Assembly: GCF_000142905.1 (NCBI RefSeq)
Contig: NW_013657675.1
Location: 255,122 to 319,121, forward strand
DNA: 64,000 nt
Source: Thecamonas trahens ATCC 50062
Lineage: Eukaryota > Apusozoa > Apusomonadida > Apusomonadidae
Direction: 5' to 3'
Each line of letters starts with the position of its first letter. Within the stretch, counting starts at the first letter, position 1. The notes beneath the pieces are model-generated. The model was not told the DNA's origin. It worked only from the letters and a program-made list of their open reading frames with translations, and made no database searches. Position numbers and translations under genes: made by a program. Shown piece after piece: positions 50,521 through 60,346 of the stretch.

Positions 50521-52716
50521 ATGGTACTCATTCGAGAATTGTACGCAATGACACATGCCCCTCCTCACCCTCTCACCCCCATATACGTATACACATGCTC
50601 CCCTCCCATCCCCCCACCCCCCCACCCTCTTCCCTTCTTCAATTCCGCATCTCAGGCTAGTCCTGTCCCAGCTGCAGTGGAGAGAAAGAAGCACCCGGCC
50701 GGTGGAACGGACGCCAACCCTCGCCCTCCCTCCCGCCCGCCGCTCCCTCCCCTCCCCTCCCCCACCGCCGCCCCCCCTTCCCCTCCCTCTGCTACCCCCC
50801 CCCCTCCCCTCCCCCATCCCTATATATTCTTGGTTATCCCCTCCTTCTCCTCCTCACACCGCCTCCCCCCGCCCCCCACCTCCCCTGCCCTCGCCCCCCC
50901 CCCCACCCCGCCCTCTGTCGCACATGGTTTTTCGACGGCGGCTGCCACTGCCCCCCTCCTCCTCCCTTCCCCCCCCCTCTCCCACCCCACACACACTCTC
51001 TCTCACACACACACTTGCTCACTCACCTCCTCGCTTTACCCATAATGATGCAGCCGTATCCCCATGCCGGTCACGGTCGATGAGTTCCAGATCGGACAGC
51101 TGTACGCAACGGCCAAGGCGTCGCGGCAGGCGACGGCCGAGGGCAAGAACACCGATGGCTCTGGAGTGGACGTGCTCGTCAATCGGCCATATGAGGATGA
51201 CGAGATGGGCAAGGGACAGTACACGGAAAAGACGTATGAGCTTGGTGGCAACGTCCCGTCGTTCCTCCGCAAGATCATGCCCAAGACGGCACTGCTGCTG
51301 GAGGAGAAGGCGTGGAACGGGTTCCCACACTGTAAGACCATTCTCTCGTCGCCGTACTTTCAAGAAAAGGTCAAGTTTATTATCGAGACGCAGCACCTGC
51401 CCGGTGGGCCCGACGCAGACAACGCGCTCGATCTCCCGCCCGAGCTGCTCGAGAAGCGCGAGGTGGTGTACATCGACATTGCCGCCGACGACGAGTTTGT
51501 AGACAAGAAGCACTACAAGGAAGAGGAGGATCCCAAGCTGTTCCTCTCGGAAATGACCGGGCGCGGACAGCTGACGGCCCCGGATTGGACCAAGACCACC
51601 GAGCCGCTGATGACATGCTACAAGCTCGTCACCATCGAGTTCAACTACTGGGGGCTGCAGGGCAAGGTCGAGCGGTGGGCGCAGGGCTTTGAGCGCAAGC
51701 TCTTTACCCGCTTCCACCGGCAGGTCTTCTGCTGGATTGACGAGTGGTTTGGCTGGGACATGGTTGACATCCGCGCGTACGAGGACCAGACAGCGCGCCT
51801 GCTGCGAGAGGAGGACATTTCCAACGACCCGCCGATTCCACGGCCCAAGCCCGAAAAGATCGAGGCTGCTGAGGCTGACGCCGCCGCGGCTGGCCGTGGC
51901 GACGCCGGTACGCCCGAGAAGAGTCCGCGCCGCTCGCGCCGCTCGCGCCGCGGCGACAAAGGCAAGGAGTCGGTTGATGAGCTTTCATCCGACGAGTCCA
52001 AGGCCACCGCCATCCGTATCCACGCCGCCGACGGCGATGACGCCGGTTCGCGCGCCTCGGGCCGCTCGCGCCGCAAGCATCGCCGCCGCTCGCGCCATGG
52101 CGGTGGGGACAACGAGACAGGCTCGCGCGCTTCGCTCGCGGTCACCCGCGTCCGCTCGCATGGCACCACGCTCTCGGACGCCGGATCGGACACGTCGGCA
52201 TCGGCGCTTTCGCGCCGCTCCGAGGTCTCGTCGCGGGCCTCATCACGCGCCTCGTCGTGTACCCCGCGCTCGGGCCACCGCTCGCGCCGCAAGCACCGAG
52301 CACATCACGCCCGCTCCCACGCCGACGACAATGCTGCCGATGGCACTGCCAAGGCCAAGTCCAAGGCCAAGTCCAAGTCGAGCCGCTCGCGCCGTCGCGA
52401 GCCCGAGCTCGACGAGGTCGCCGTGCCGACCGATGATCCGCAGGATGAGTTCTTCACCGCCCAGGAGGGCCCCGGTGCCCTCTCGGCTGGGGCTCGCGAG
52501 GCAGGCTACGGCCGTGCCCATGGTGTTGCCATCCCGGCGCCGGCGTCGGCGACCACCACCCATGAAGCCAAGCCCAAGTCCAAGTCCAAGTCCAAGTCCA
52601 AGCGCTCAAAGCGGGCAGCAACAAGCGAGGCCAAGAAGTCTGCTGATGACAATGACAAGCCCGATGATGGCAAGGGGGCTGAGACCGGCGGTTCGTCATG
52701 GTTTTCGTCCGAGTAA
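50521..52716 (+). CDS. Phosphatidylinositol transfer protein with charged C-terminal tail
   Basis: Two exons. Exon 1 is only 20 nt (50521-50540), encoding MVLIRE plus two bases before a GTACGC donor. Exon 2 begins at 51054 after GATGCAG. The junction codon becomes Phe, giving MVLIREFRIPMPVTVDEFQI, which matches the family N-terminus almost residue for residue. The PITP fold covers about 1-265: VLVNRPYEDDEMGKGQYT, EKAWNGFPHCKTI, YKEEEDPKLF, MTGRGQL, YKLVTIEFNYWGLQ and FHRQVFCWIDEW. Such proteins exchange PtdIns and PtdCho between membranes. The remaining 295 residues are Ser/Arg/Lys-rich and end with a KSKSKSKSKRSKR block, absent from animal class I PITPs. The 513-bp intron is C-rich. Total 560 residues. 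Confidence 0.95.
50541..51053 (+). other. C-rich 5'-proximal intron of the PITP gene
   Basis: 513 bp bounded by GTACGC and GATGCAG. It is dominated by CCCCTCCC and CCCACCCC pyrimidine tracts, with CACACACA before the acceptor. A TATATATTC word lies at about 50821, but no independent transcript is supported. Confidence 0.88.
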
Positions 52717-52798
52717 CAACAGCTAGCAATCAAACAGCACCAGCACCGGGAGTGGGGGAGGGGGGGGGGGTAAGGAGGAACAGTAGGTTGGGTTCGGT

Positions 52799-53705
52799 TT
52801 AAGCCTCCGAAGGGATGGACTGGATGATGTCCGAGTCACCCTCGTCGATGACGGCCATCATCGAGACGCGGAAGTACTGACCGCAGGCGGCGCCGAGGTC
52901 GTTGTTGGTGCCGTCGTAGTGGTGGACGCCAGTCTTGGCGAGCATCGAGTAGTACTCGAGCTCCGACTTGACAAGCGGGGGAGTGTTCGACGAGAGCAGG
53001 ACAAGCTTGGCCTTGCCGGCACGGAGCGCCTTGAGGGTCTGCTTGTAGCCGAGGCAGAACTTGCCCGACTTCATGACCAGCGCGAGGTGGCTGTTGATCG
53101 ACTCAGAGCCGCCCTACAGAACCCGATGGAAGCCATTTGCTCAGTGAGTCTCTTCCTCTCCATGCATACTCTCGCTCTCACGCAAAGAAACCTCCTCCCT
53201 GCATACTGCCTCTGGCAAAATGCCCAACCGGCTTCTGCTGCTCCTGCCGCCCGCCTGCCATGCCGGGGGGACGAGGGGGTCCTTGGCCAGACCTGGCGGG
53301 ATCATACAAAAACCGGGCGAAAATAGCCGACCGCGCCACAGCCTCACACCGACACACACACCGGCCCTGCCTCTGCACAAACACCCGTATGCCTGCCGCA
53401 TCCTGCAACCAAGCTCGTAGTGCGGGGAGTGGTCGCCTCGGACGCATGCTTGCCCGTGGCGGGGAGGCAGAGTGCCGCGGCGAGGCCGAGGCATCAGACG
53501 CCAAATTCCATCCGTCCAAGGCGAGGCGGTGTGGGCAAAGCGGAGGCGGGAGGGGGACGGAGAAGGCGGGCTTGAAGTACGAGCAGTAGTAGAGCGGGTA
53601 GGGGGGGGAGGGGGGGAGGGGGGGAGGGTATGTGTTGTATGTGGAGGGCAGGGGGGGAGGGGGGCGACTGGGAGGAAGACGTACCTTCTTCTTCGTGGCA
53701 ACCAT
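52799..53705 (-). CDS. RPL30: Cytosolic ribosomal protein eL30
   Basis: Component of the 60S subunit. Exon 1 (53685-53705) encodes just MVATKKK and ends at GTACGT. Exon 2 (52799-53113) follows a CTGTAG acceptor in phase 0 and starts [19 protein letters not shown]. The join gives 111 residues, the normal size. Family signature sequence includes [56 protein letters not shown] and DSDIIQS. The 571-bp intron (53114-53684) carries a long C-rich tract in sense, G-rich on the + strand at 53590-53670. Many eukaryotic L30 genes have introns near the start, and yeast L30 regulates its own splicing through a 5' structure. Whether that applies here is not shown. Confidence 0.96.
53114..53684 (-). other. 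5'-proximal intron of the eL30 gene
   Basis: 571 bp between GTACGT and CTGTAG. C-rich runs follow the donor, and mixed sequence fills the rest. The small open frames over it have no recognised product. Confidence 0.9.
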
Positions 53706-54005
53706 TGTGTCTGTGTGTGGAGAGGTGTGAAAGTGGCTTGGGAACGAACGAAGTCGTTGATGGAAAACGAATGATGTGACGAGCGAATAGTCACTGGCGG
53801 CGAATGAAACGGAAGAATGATTTGATTGGCAGAGAGGCCTCGTCTCGCCTCGCCTCACCTCTGCTTGGGCCAAGTGAGCTACTGATGAGCGGGCGGGTGA
53901 TGTCGGGCCATGGGTGATAGATAGCATCTGATGTATAGCTTTAAGGCACATTTGTTAGAAGATTGCGATTGATGGCGATGAGCCAGAGCAGTTGAGGTCA
54001 CGCTG
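53706..54005. other. eL30 promoter side and 3' flank of the receptor kinase
   Basis: 300 bp, more AT-rich than average, with two TGATGTATAGC/GATAGATAGC-like words at about 53920-53945. It is likely to contain the eL30 promoter and 5' UTR. No motif is assigned. Confidence 0.45.
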
Positions 54006-57000
54006 TTACCTTCTCGTCGGTGGCTTGGCTTTGAACGACACGACCGAGGTGCGAAGGATGTGGGTGATATGCTCGAGCGACGGGCGCTGAGCTGGGTCGT
54101 CAGACCAACAGGCAGTGATGAGGTCGGCTAGGGTGGCGTCGCTGATGCGGGCAGCGGCGTCGGGGCGGTATCCGGTTGAGATGCGGTAGCCGACCTCGAG
54201 GGCGTTGGTGCCCTGGAACGGCGGCTCACGGGCGACAATCTCGTAGAGGAGCGAGCCAAGCACAAAAATGTCGCCGGTGATGGTCGCTGCCGAGCCGCGG
54301 ATGTCCTCGGGCGACATGTACGCGACCGAGGGAATCATGGTCATGGTACCCATGTTGGATTTGATGGCTGAGAGGCCATAGTCGATGAGCCGGACGGCCG
54401 GCTTCGTCGCGTCGCCAGTCTCGTTGGTGACAATGATGACGTTGGACGGGCGCAGCGCGCCGTGGCCGCGCTTGGTCACCTTGTGCAGGACGTCGAGAGT
54501 CTCGGCGAGCGAGATCGCAACGGTCATGGCGTTGTCGGGCGAGATGGTTGACAGCACGTCGGCGAGCGAGCCGCGCGGATAGGCCGGGAAAATGAGGCTG
54601 ATGTAGGGGCGGGAAAAGCAGGCGTGGATCGGCCCCACCAGCAGGCCTGACGAGTCCATGAGCGCGGCCTTGGCGGCTGACGCCGCAAGGACAGCCGTGA
54701 GGATGAGATCTGCGACCGGAAGCTTTTGCCGAAGGAAGACCTTGACGATAGCGTTCGGCCCGTCTGGTGCGAGCCGGGCAGGATGGCTCATGGCGTACGA
54801 GCCCATCCACGAGTCGGTCGACTCGGCCAAGTAGCGAGCGATGTCGGTCTGGGGAACAAGCCAATCGCTGACGGTGAGCCGGGCCATCTCGGTCGCCGCA
54901 TCGGGCGACATAGGCAGAGAGGGCAGGCCGGTGTCGAGTGGCGACGGCTCGTCGCCGCTGCGGAGGATCTGGACCACAGAGTCGTCCAGCACCTCGTCCG
55001 GGGCGACAAACGAGAGGCCGTGCGTCGAGACCGACGACGTGATCTCCGAGACAATGTCAGCGGTGATAAAGACGGAGAGCGTGGTCGGCGCAACCCGATA
55101 CGGCTCACCGTAGTACAGGGTGGAGATCAACTTCTCGATGCGCACAATGCCGTCGCCGGTGAGCATACCGCCGGCTTTGGCCACCTCACCGCGAGTAAAG
55201 ACGACGGCGACCGGGCCGGCGGCCTCGACAACTACTGCAATCTGAGAGACGAAGGCGGTGATGCACTCTGGCGCTTGGGCTGCGAGCGTCTGCGAGTCCA
55301 GGGCCCAGTCGATCTTGGCCATGCCGATTCGGCGAGCGAGCTTGTCCATACTGGTATGAAAGGCGGTAAAGGCCGTCTCGGCCGACGACGGCGAGGCAAG
55401 CAGCATCTGGGTGGCATGGATGCAAACCACCTTGCACAGAACGAGATTGCCCGATGGCGCCTCGGCCGACGATGGGTAGACGACAGCCTGTGGCGAGTAG
55501 AGCTCAGCGAGCGAGACTGCCAGCGCATCAAAGGTTGGGCGATCCCCGGGCGACTGGCGCCAGAGCTGGGTGATGAGCGGGACGAGCGGGGCGAGCCCAG
55601 GCAGGATCTTGTCCAGCGACGGCCGGCGGCCATCCATTACGTCGAGTGCCACCGCGAGCGGATTCTCACCTGGGAACAAATTCGAGCGCGTCGCCAGCTC
55701 GTACAGCGTGAGGCCGAGCGAGTAAGCGTCCGACGCGGACGACGTGCTCTCCGGGCCGGAGGAGAGGACTTCGGGCGCGGTCCAGAATAGCGTGCCCACA
55801 TTCTGCCGCGAACCATTGTGACCCGCTGCAGTGCCAAGCGACGAAAACGCCGACGAGGCAACCGAGGTAGCTGGATTGATGGCGTTGCGGGACGAGGCCT
55901 TGGCCAGCTTTTCGTCCTTGGCCGTTTCGGTGGGGACGGAGGCCGCCGCCGCCTTGACCGACGACATGCCAAAGTCGGCAATCTTGGGCACCCAAGACGT
56001 GTCGAAGAGCACATTGAGCGACTTAAAGTCCGAGTGAATGACACCGGCGTGGGCGAGATATTGCATGCCCTGGGTCATGTTATGCGCCCACTTGAACATG
56101 ATCGACGGGTCGAGGAAGAGGTCCGGCGCGTGGAGCACGTCGTAGAGCGTGCCACGGTCCATAAACTCGGTGACCAGCTGCGGCGGCTCGAGGGTGATGC
56201 CCATAAAAATGACAACGTTGGGATGCCGAAGCCGCATGAGCATGCTCGCCTCGTCCACAAACTCACGCAGCTGCCGCCCCGAGAGCTCGACGCACCGCGT
56301 CCGCTTGACTGCCACAGCGGTGGCCCGCCACGTTCCAGCGTACACGGTGCCAAACGAACCCTCGCCAACGGCAGAGCCGATGACCAGCTCGTTGGCGTCG
56401 ATTACCAGCTCCGAGTCGGAGCTGAGCTTGTAGGTCACCGACTTGCGCCGGTAAAAAAGCAGCCAGCGGCGACGCCGACGAGGACGGCGACGGCAACAAG
56501 CGAGAGTACAACAGCAAGGATGAGTGCGGTGTTCGACGACTTGCTCGGCGCATCGAGTGCCATGATGTACGATGTCGTGGTCACATCCGAGTTGCCGAGG
56601 CCGGGCGCGATGGCAACCGCGCGCAGATCGATTGTGCCCGAGGTCGAGAGCATGATCGGCTCCGAGTACACGGGCGAGGCTCCGGTTGGGAGCGATCCAT
56701 CCAGGGTGTAATGGATGGCGGCAGATGAGGTGAGCGTCTCGAGCGTGATGACAATCGGGTTGCGGAACGCGCCCGATGGCGGCGACGCGAGCGGCGCCGA
56801 CGCTCGCTTCAGGACGGCGGCAACACGCAGCGCCTCGAGCTGCGGCAGCGCAGCGGTGATCGCGGCAGAGGCGACAGAGGCGTTCTGCGCCGTCACCACT
56901 TCGATCATGAGCTGCTGCCATTGGGTAATGATGTTGACAAAGCCAAAACCAGACATCGAGGTCCGGAGAACCGAGGCACCGGCCGACGCGTACATGTTGT

Positions 57001-58195
57001 ACCCGACACGGGTCCGGTTGGCCTCGATGGCGTCGGCAAGTGAGATGCGAAGCGGAAAGGCACCCGCAAGGCCGGCAAGGCCGGCACGCTGATAGCTTGA
57101 ACTGCCCATGACCCGCAGCGCAGCCTTGGCCGACGCCACAAGCCGCGAGTTGATGGGCAAGCCGTAGACCACAATGCCGCCGATGGCAGCGTCGGTGGCC
57201 ATGCCCGGCCCGGCACTCGCGCCCGGCCCATCGTAGTCAACAGGAAACGGAAAGGCGCCGAGATCGTCCTCGGGCAGTCCAAACAACACAGCGAGGGCGG
57301 CCACCGACTCAAAGCCGCAGAACATGGCAGCTTCGCCGGTTGCCAGCGCAGAGGCGTCGACAAGATTTGGCGGCTCCGCTCCTGGCTTGACGACAAACGC
57401 GCCGTCGCCAACAAGCGTCAGTAGGGCGTCAAAGGTGGCAGTGACGCGCGGATCGACAAACGTCATGTTTGACGAGGCAAATGAGGCGTAAGCCTCGTTG
57501 CCGTGCATGCGAATGAAGAGGTAGTCGAATATCGGCGACGGCGCCATGAAGCTGAGGTCGTTGCCGAGGCAGCCCTGGCCGGCAGCCTGGAGCTTGGCGC
57601 AGAGAGCCCGGAAGCCCGACCAGGTAGTTGGCAGATCGTCCGCAAAGATGCCATGGCTGGCAAAAAGGGCTTTGTTGTACATGCAGAGGTTGGCCGAGCC
57701 GGCGATGGGCATGCCGTACTTGCGACCGTCGGCGCCGGTGCAAAAGGCCTCGGCAGCCGGAAGCGCATCGCCTGTCATGCCAACCTCGTCCCAAACATCG
57801 GTGAGGTCGACGTAGAGTCCGGCATCGATCGACTCGAGACGGCCGGGCCCATTGTAGAGATTCACCAGGTCGGGCGTGAGGAGCGAGGAGACCATGGTCT
57901 GATATACTTGTGGATCGGCCGGAAAGTTGATCCGGAACTCGGTGAGGAAGCTCTCGCCAGCACTTGCGTTTGCCACGCTGTTGTACTCGGAGATGAGGTA
58001 GCGTTGAAAACGGGTGAGGGCGGAGCCATCGGTGGTATCGAAAACAACACGCATGTCGGGCGCCTCAACTGACGCGACAGCCTTGCCGACCAACAAAGCA
58101 GTCACAACAAGGAGCACCAAAGTCCATGCCATAAGCTTCTGGTGTAGACTGCTTGTAGCCGTCATGCACGAGGCTACAGCCCGCTCTTTCGCCAT
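54006..58195 (-). CDS. Solute-binding-protein receptor with kinase, cyclase-like and pseudokinase domains (one frameshift)
   Basis: About 1396 residues. A signal peptide (MAWTLVLLVVTALLVGKAVA) precedes a bacterial family-1 solute-binding-protein ectodomain (ADPQVYQTMVSSLLTPDLVN, GRKYGMPIAGSANLCMYNKA, DLPTTWSGFRALCAKL). A chitobiase-type Ig-like domain near 495 (AIHYTLDGSLPTGASPVYSE) and a single TM helix (LILAVVLSLVAVAVLVGVAA) follow. The frame breaks in the A6 run at 56453-56458. One added base gives CFFYRRKSVTYKL and carries on into kinase 1 (about 605-890), with GEGSFGTVYAG, VAVKR, HSDFKSLN and DFGMSS, so catalytic Asp and DFG are kept. Residues about 900-1075 resemble a degenerate class III cyclase (RGEVAKAGGMLTGDG). 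Kinase-like domain 2 has HGALRPSN and DYGLS, losing the catalytic Asp. It is presumably a nutrient- or sugar-sensing receptor. Confidence 0.88.
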
Positions 58196-59395
58196 GGCCA
58201 ATGTGGTTCGAGTTGAGTGATAACCACTCGGAAAGCCTTGGTGCGGTGGCACGACAACAGCGGGGAAATTGGCATTGCTTCCGGCCAGTGGCAACGCAAC
58301 AGTGGCGAGTGGATGGAAGGAGTGCGAGGGGATCGGATGAGTGCAGAAGGAAGGCGAGTGCGTAAGGAGCTTGTATATGGCAAGGAAGAGGGGGGGGATA
58401 GGGAGGGGGGAGGAGGAGCCCAGAAAGTAGCAAGAAGCGTGGGGCAGAGGGTGCGCTGCCTGGTGGTGGGGAATATTGGGACATTGTGCGCATGCCGGCC
58501 ACTCCATTGCAAACTCTTGTCACAGCTCCACCACCAACATGAGCGTGCGAGGCAAGTTTCGCCGCATCCACATCGTCAAACAGCCTACAGCTGGGTACAA
58601 CATCAGTGCGATGCCTCTTGAGGCAGGTCGAGCCATTTGGTGCGGTTGACATCTTCATCAAGGATCACTCCCTGGGCTATCGTGTCGCATTCTGCCATCG
58701 TGACGGCTTCAACTCGAGAACTCGGCGGCACAGCATGGAAACTTGCGTAACGGGGCAATATCTGGCCGTCGCGTAGATGTGCTGTGCGCATGTGACCTAC
58801 CGATAGCGAACAGCTTCCCTGATGTAGAACTACCCTGGCGAAGCCGCCTTCCGTGCACGTACCGTCGAGCCGGATGTCGTCGACGCTGCCCCTCCAATGC
58901 AAGCAACCATTACAGCCGTAGCCCAGACTGATGACGAGGCTACGACTCTACTGGCCGCCTAGGCGGTGGCGATCTAGTTGGGTCACCCATGATGGCGGCG
59001 AGGCTGTGGATGATGGCAATGACGATGACCATGGCTAGCTGAATGGTTGGTGACAGCTAAGCCACACACTCGTGGCGCACACGAGACTTCCTCCGTCCGA
59101 CGAACCCCGCCAGACTCAACTCTCACCTTTTTTCTCGAAGGGAACACCTCCGGCCGTTCTTTCCACGCGCCGCTTGCGTCCCCCTCCTTCACCTTTCCCA
59201 CGCTCAACACCCACTCCATCTTCTTCGGAGTGTGCTTGTTGGCGTCCCCTGTGTTCTAACTCTTCCTCCCCCTCCCTCCTTTCGGTCCCGGTCTGTCTTC
59301 TGTGTCGCCTTGTGTGACCCCAGCCCGCCCGTACCCCCCCCCCCTCCCCCCCTTGGTCCGTCTTTCTGTTCCTGCATCCATCGCCGACGTCAGCA
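58196..59395. other. Long intergenic region with an orphan low-GC segment
   Basis: 1200 bp between the divergent receptor-kinase (-) and bZIP (+) genes. 58380-58430 is G-rich. From about 58500 to 59040 the GC content falls below that of the genes. On the + strand, ATG 58539 opens a 36-codon frame (MSVRGKFRRIHIVKQPTAGY...). Another frame, reading VDIFIKDHSLGYRVAFCHRD, continues to about 58779, and an opposite-strand frame of 99 codons covers 58603-58902. None has a recognised domain. The last 250 bp are C-rich and presumably the bZIP leader (C8-C9 runs near 59333-59352). Confidence 0.45.
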
Positions 59396-60160
59396 ATGTC
59401 GCTTTCCGCTGCACCTCCGCTCGCCACGGCCTCGCTGGCCACAGGCATTGACTTGTTCAACAACTCCTCGCTTGAACTCCTCTCGCCGCGGCTCGGTGAC
59501 GATTCTCTTCCGCCGCTCCCCGCCTTTGGCTTCGGCGACCATGCCGCCATGCCGCCGGCCGTCGGCGACGTGGCGCTGAACGATTGGCTCGGCGACTGCA
59601 CGCTCCCGACGCTTGACATGGACATTGCGCCGTCGCCCGAGGCTGACCCGCTTCCGTCGACAAGCGTTTACTCGCCGGCTAGCTCGTACTCGCCGGCCTC
59701 GCGCTCGGCGTCGTACTCGCCGGCGCCGCCGTCGCTCGAGTCGAGCCGCTCGCCGCAGGCAACCAACCGCCGCGTGGCCAAGCGCAAGCGGACGCCCAAC
59801 GCCGACGACGAGCCGGTTGACCCGCACCTCCTCGCGCGAAAGGATGACGTGCCCGAGGAAGTTATCCAGCGCTTGCTCCAGGCAAAGCCGCGCGACCTCA
59901 CCGAGGAGGAGAAGCGCATCCGCAAGCGGGCCAAGAACCGCCAGTCGGCCGCCGTCGCCCGCGAGAAGCGCCGTGCCAAGCAAATGGCCAAGGCCAATCA
60001 GCTCAACCAGTTCAAGGCCAAGAACGAGGCTCTCTCCAACGAGAACGACGCTCTCCGCGCCCGCATCGCCCTCCTCGAGGCCTTTTGCCGCGAGCGCATC
60101 GGCTCGCTCCCGGACGACGACGACGCCCGGCCGGCCAAGCGCCAGCGTGGTCTTGCCTAG
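59396..60160 (+). CDS. bZIP transcription factor
   Basis: 254 residues, no intron. The N-terminal half is Ser/Pro/Ala-rich with acidic and hydrophobic patches (LNDWLGDCTLPTLDMDI) suited to activation, and tandem YSPAS repeats at about 97-115. The DNA-binding region is KRIRKRAKNRQSAAVAREKR at about residues 178-197. It keeps the bZIP core pattern N-x2-S-A-x3-R and the following basic cluster. A leucine zipper follows (QFKAKNEALSNENDALRARI, then LLEAF), with Asn and Glu positions allowing dimers. Resemblance is to the ATF/CREB-HAC1-like class by the Asn-Arg-Gln-Ser-Ala string, but the subfamily is unsure. The C-terminal tail ends KRQRGLA. The promoter has C8-C9 runs just upstream. Confidence 0.89.
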   Translation: MSLSAAPPLATASLATGIDLFNNSSLELLSPRLGDDSLPPLPAFGFGDHAAMPPAVGDVALNDWLGDCTLPTLDMDIAPSPEADPLPSTSVYSPASSYSPASRSASYSPAPPSLESSRSPQATNRRVAKRKRTPNADDEPVDPHLLARKDDVPEEVIQRLLQAKPRDLTEEEKRIRKRAKNRQSAAVAREKRRAKQMAKANQLNQFKAKNEALSNENDALRARIALLEAFCRERIGSLPDDDDARPAKRQRGLA

Positions 60161-60346
60161 CTTCGCCTGCCTTTGCCTGCCCTGAGCAATGCAAGACCTC
60201 CCAGTAGTTAAAGCACAATTTTCCCAACTCGAGACGTAGCGTGCGGATGCTGCGCGATGAAGTAGCGGATTGCCCAGTCACGCTCCTCGGAGAGTTTAGA
60301 GACCCTTGTTCCACATGCACAGTTCAGCCCCAGCTCAACCCCCTCT
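60161..60346. other. Convergent intergenic region between bZIP and oxygenase genes
   Basis: 186 bp holding the 3' flanks of both genes. No other feature is seen. Confidence 0.4.

Noticed and set aside
58603-58902. 99-codon minus-strand gene
   Set aside because: No domain, no start context and an equally good open frame on the other strand; kept only as an orphan-segment note.
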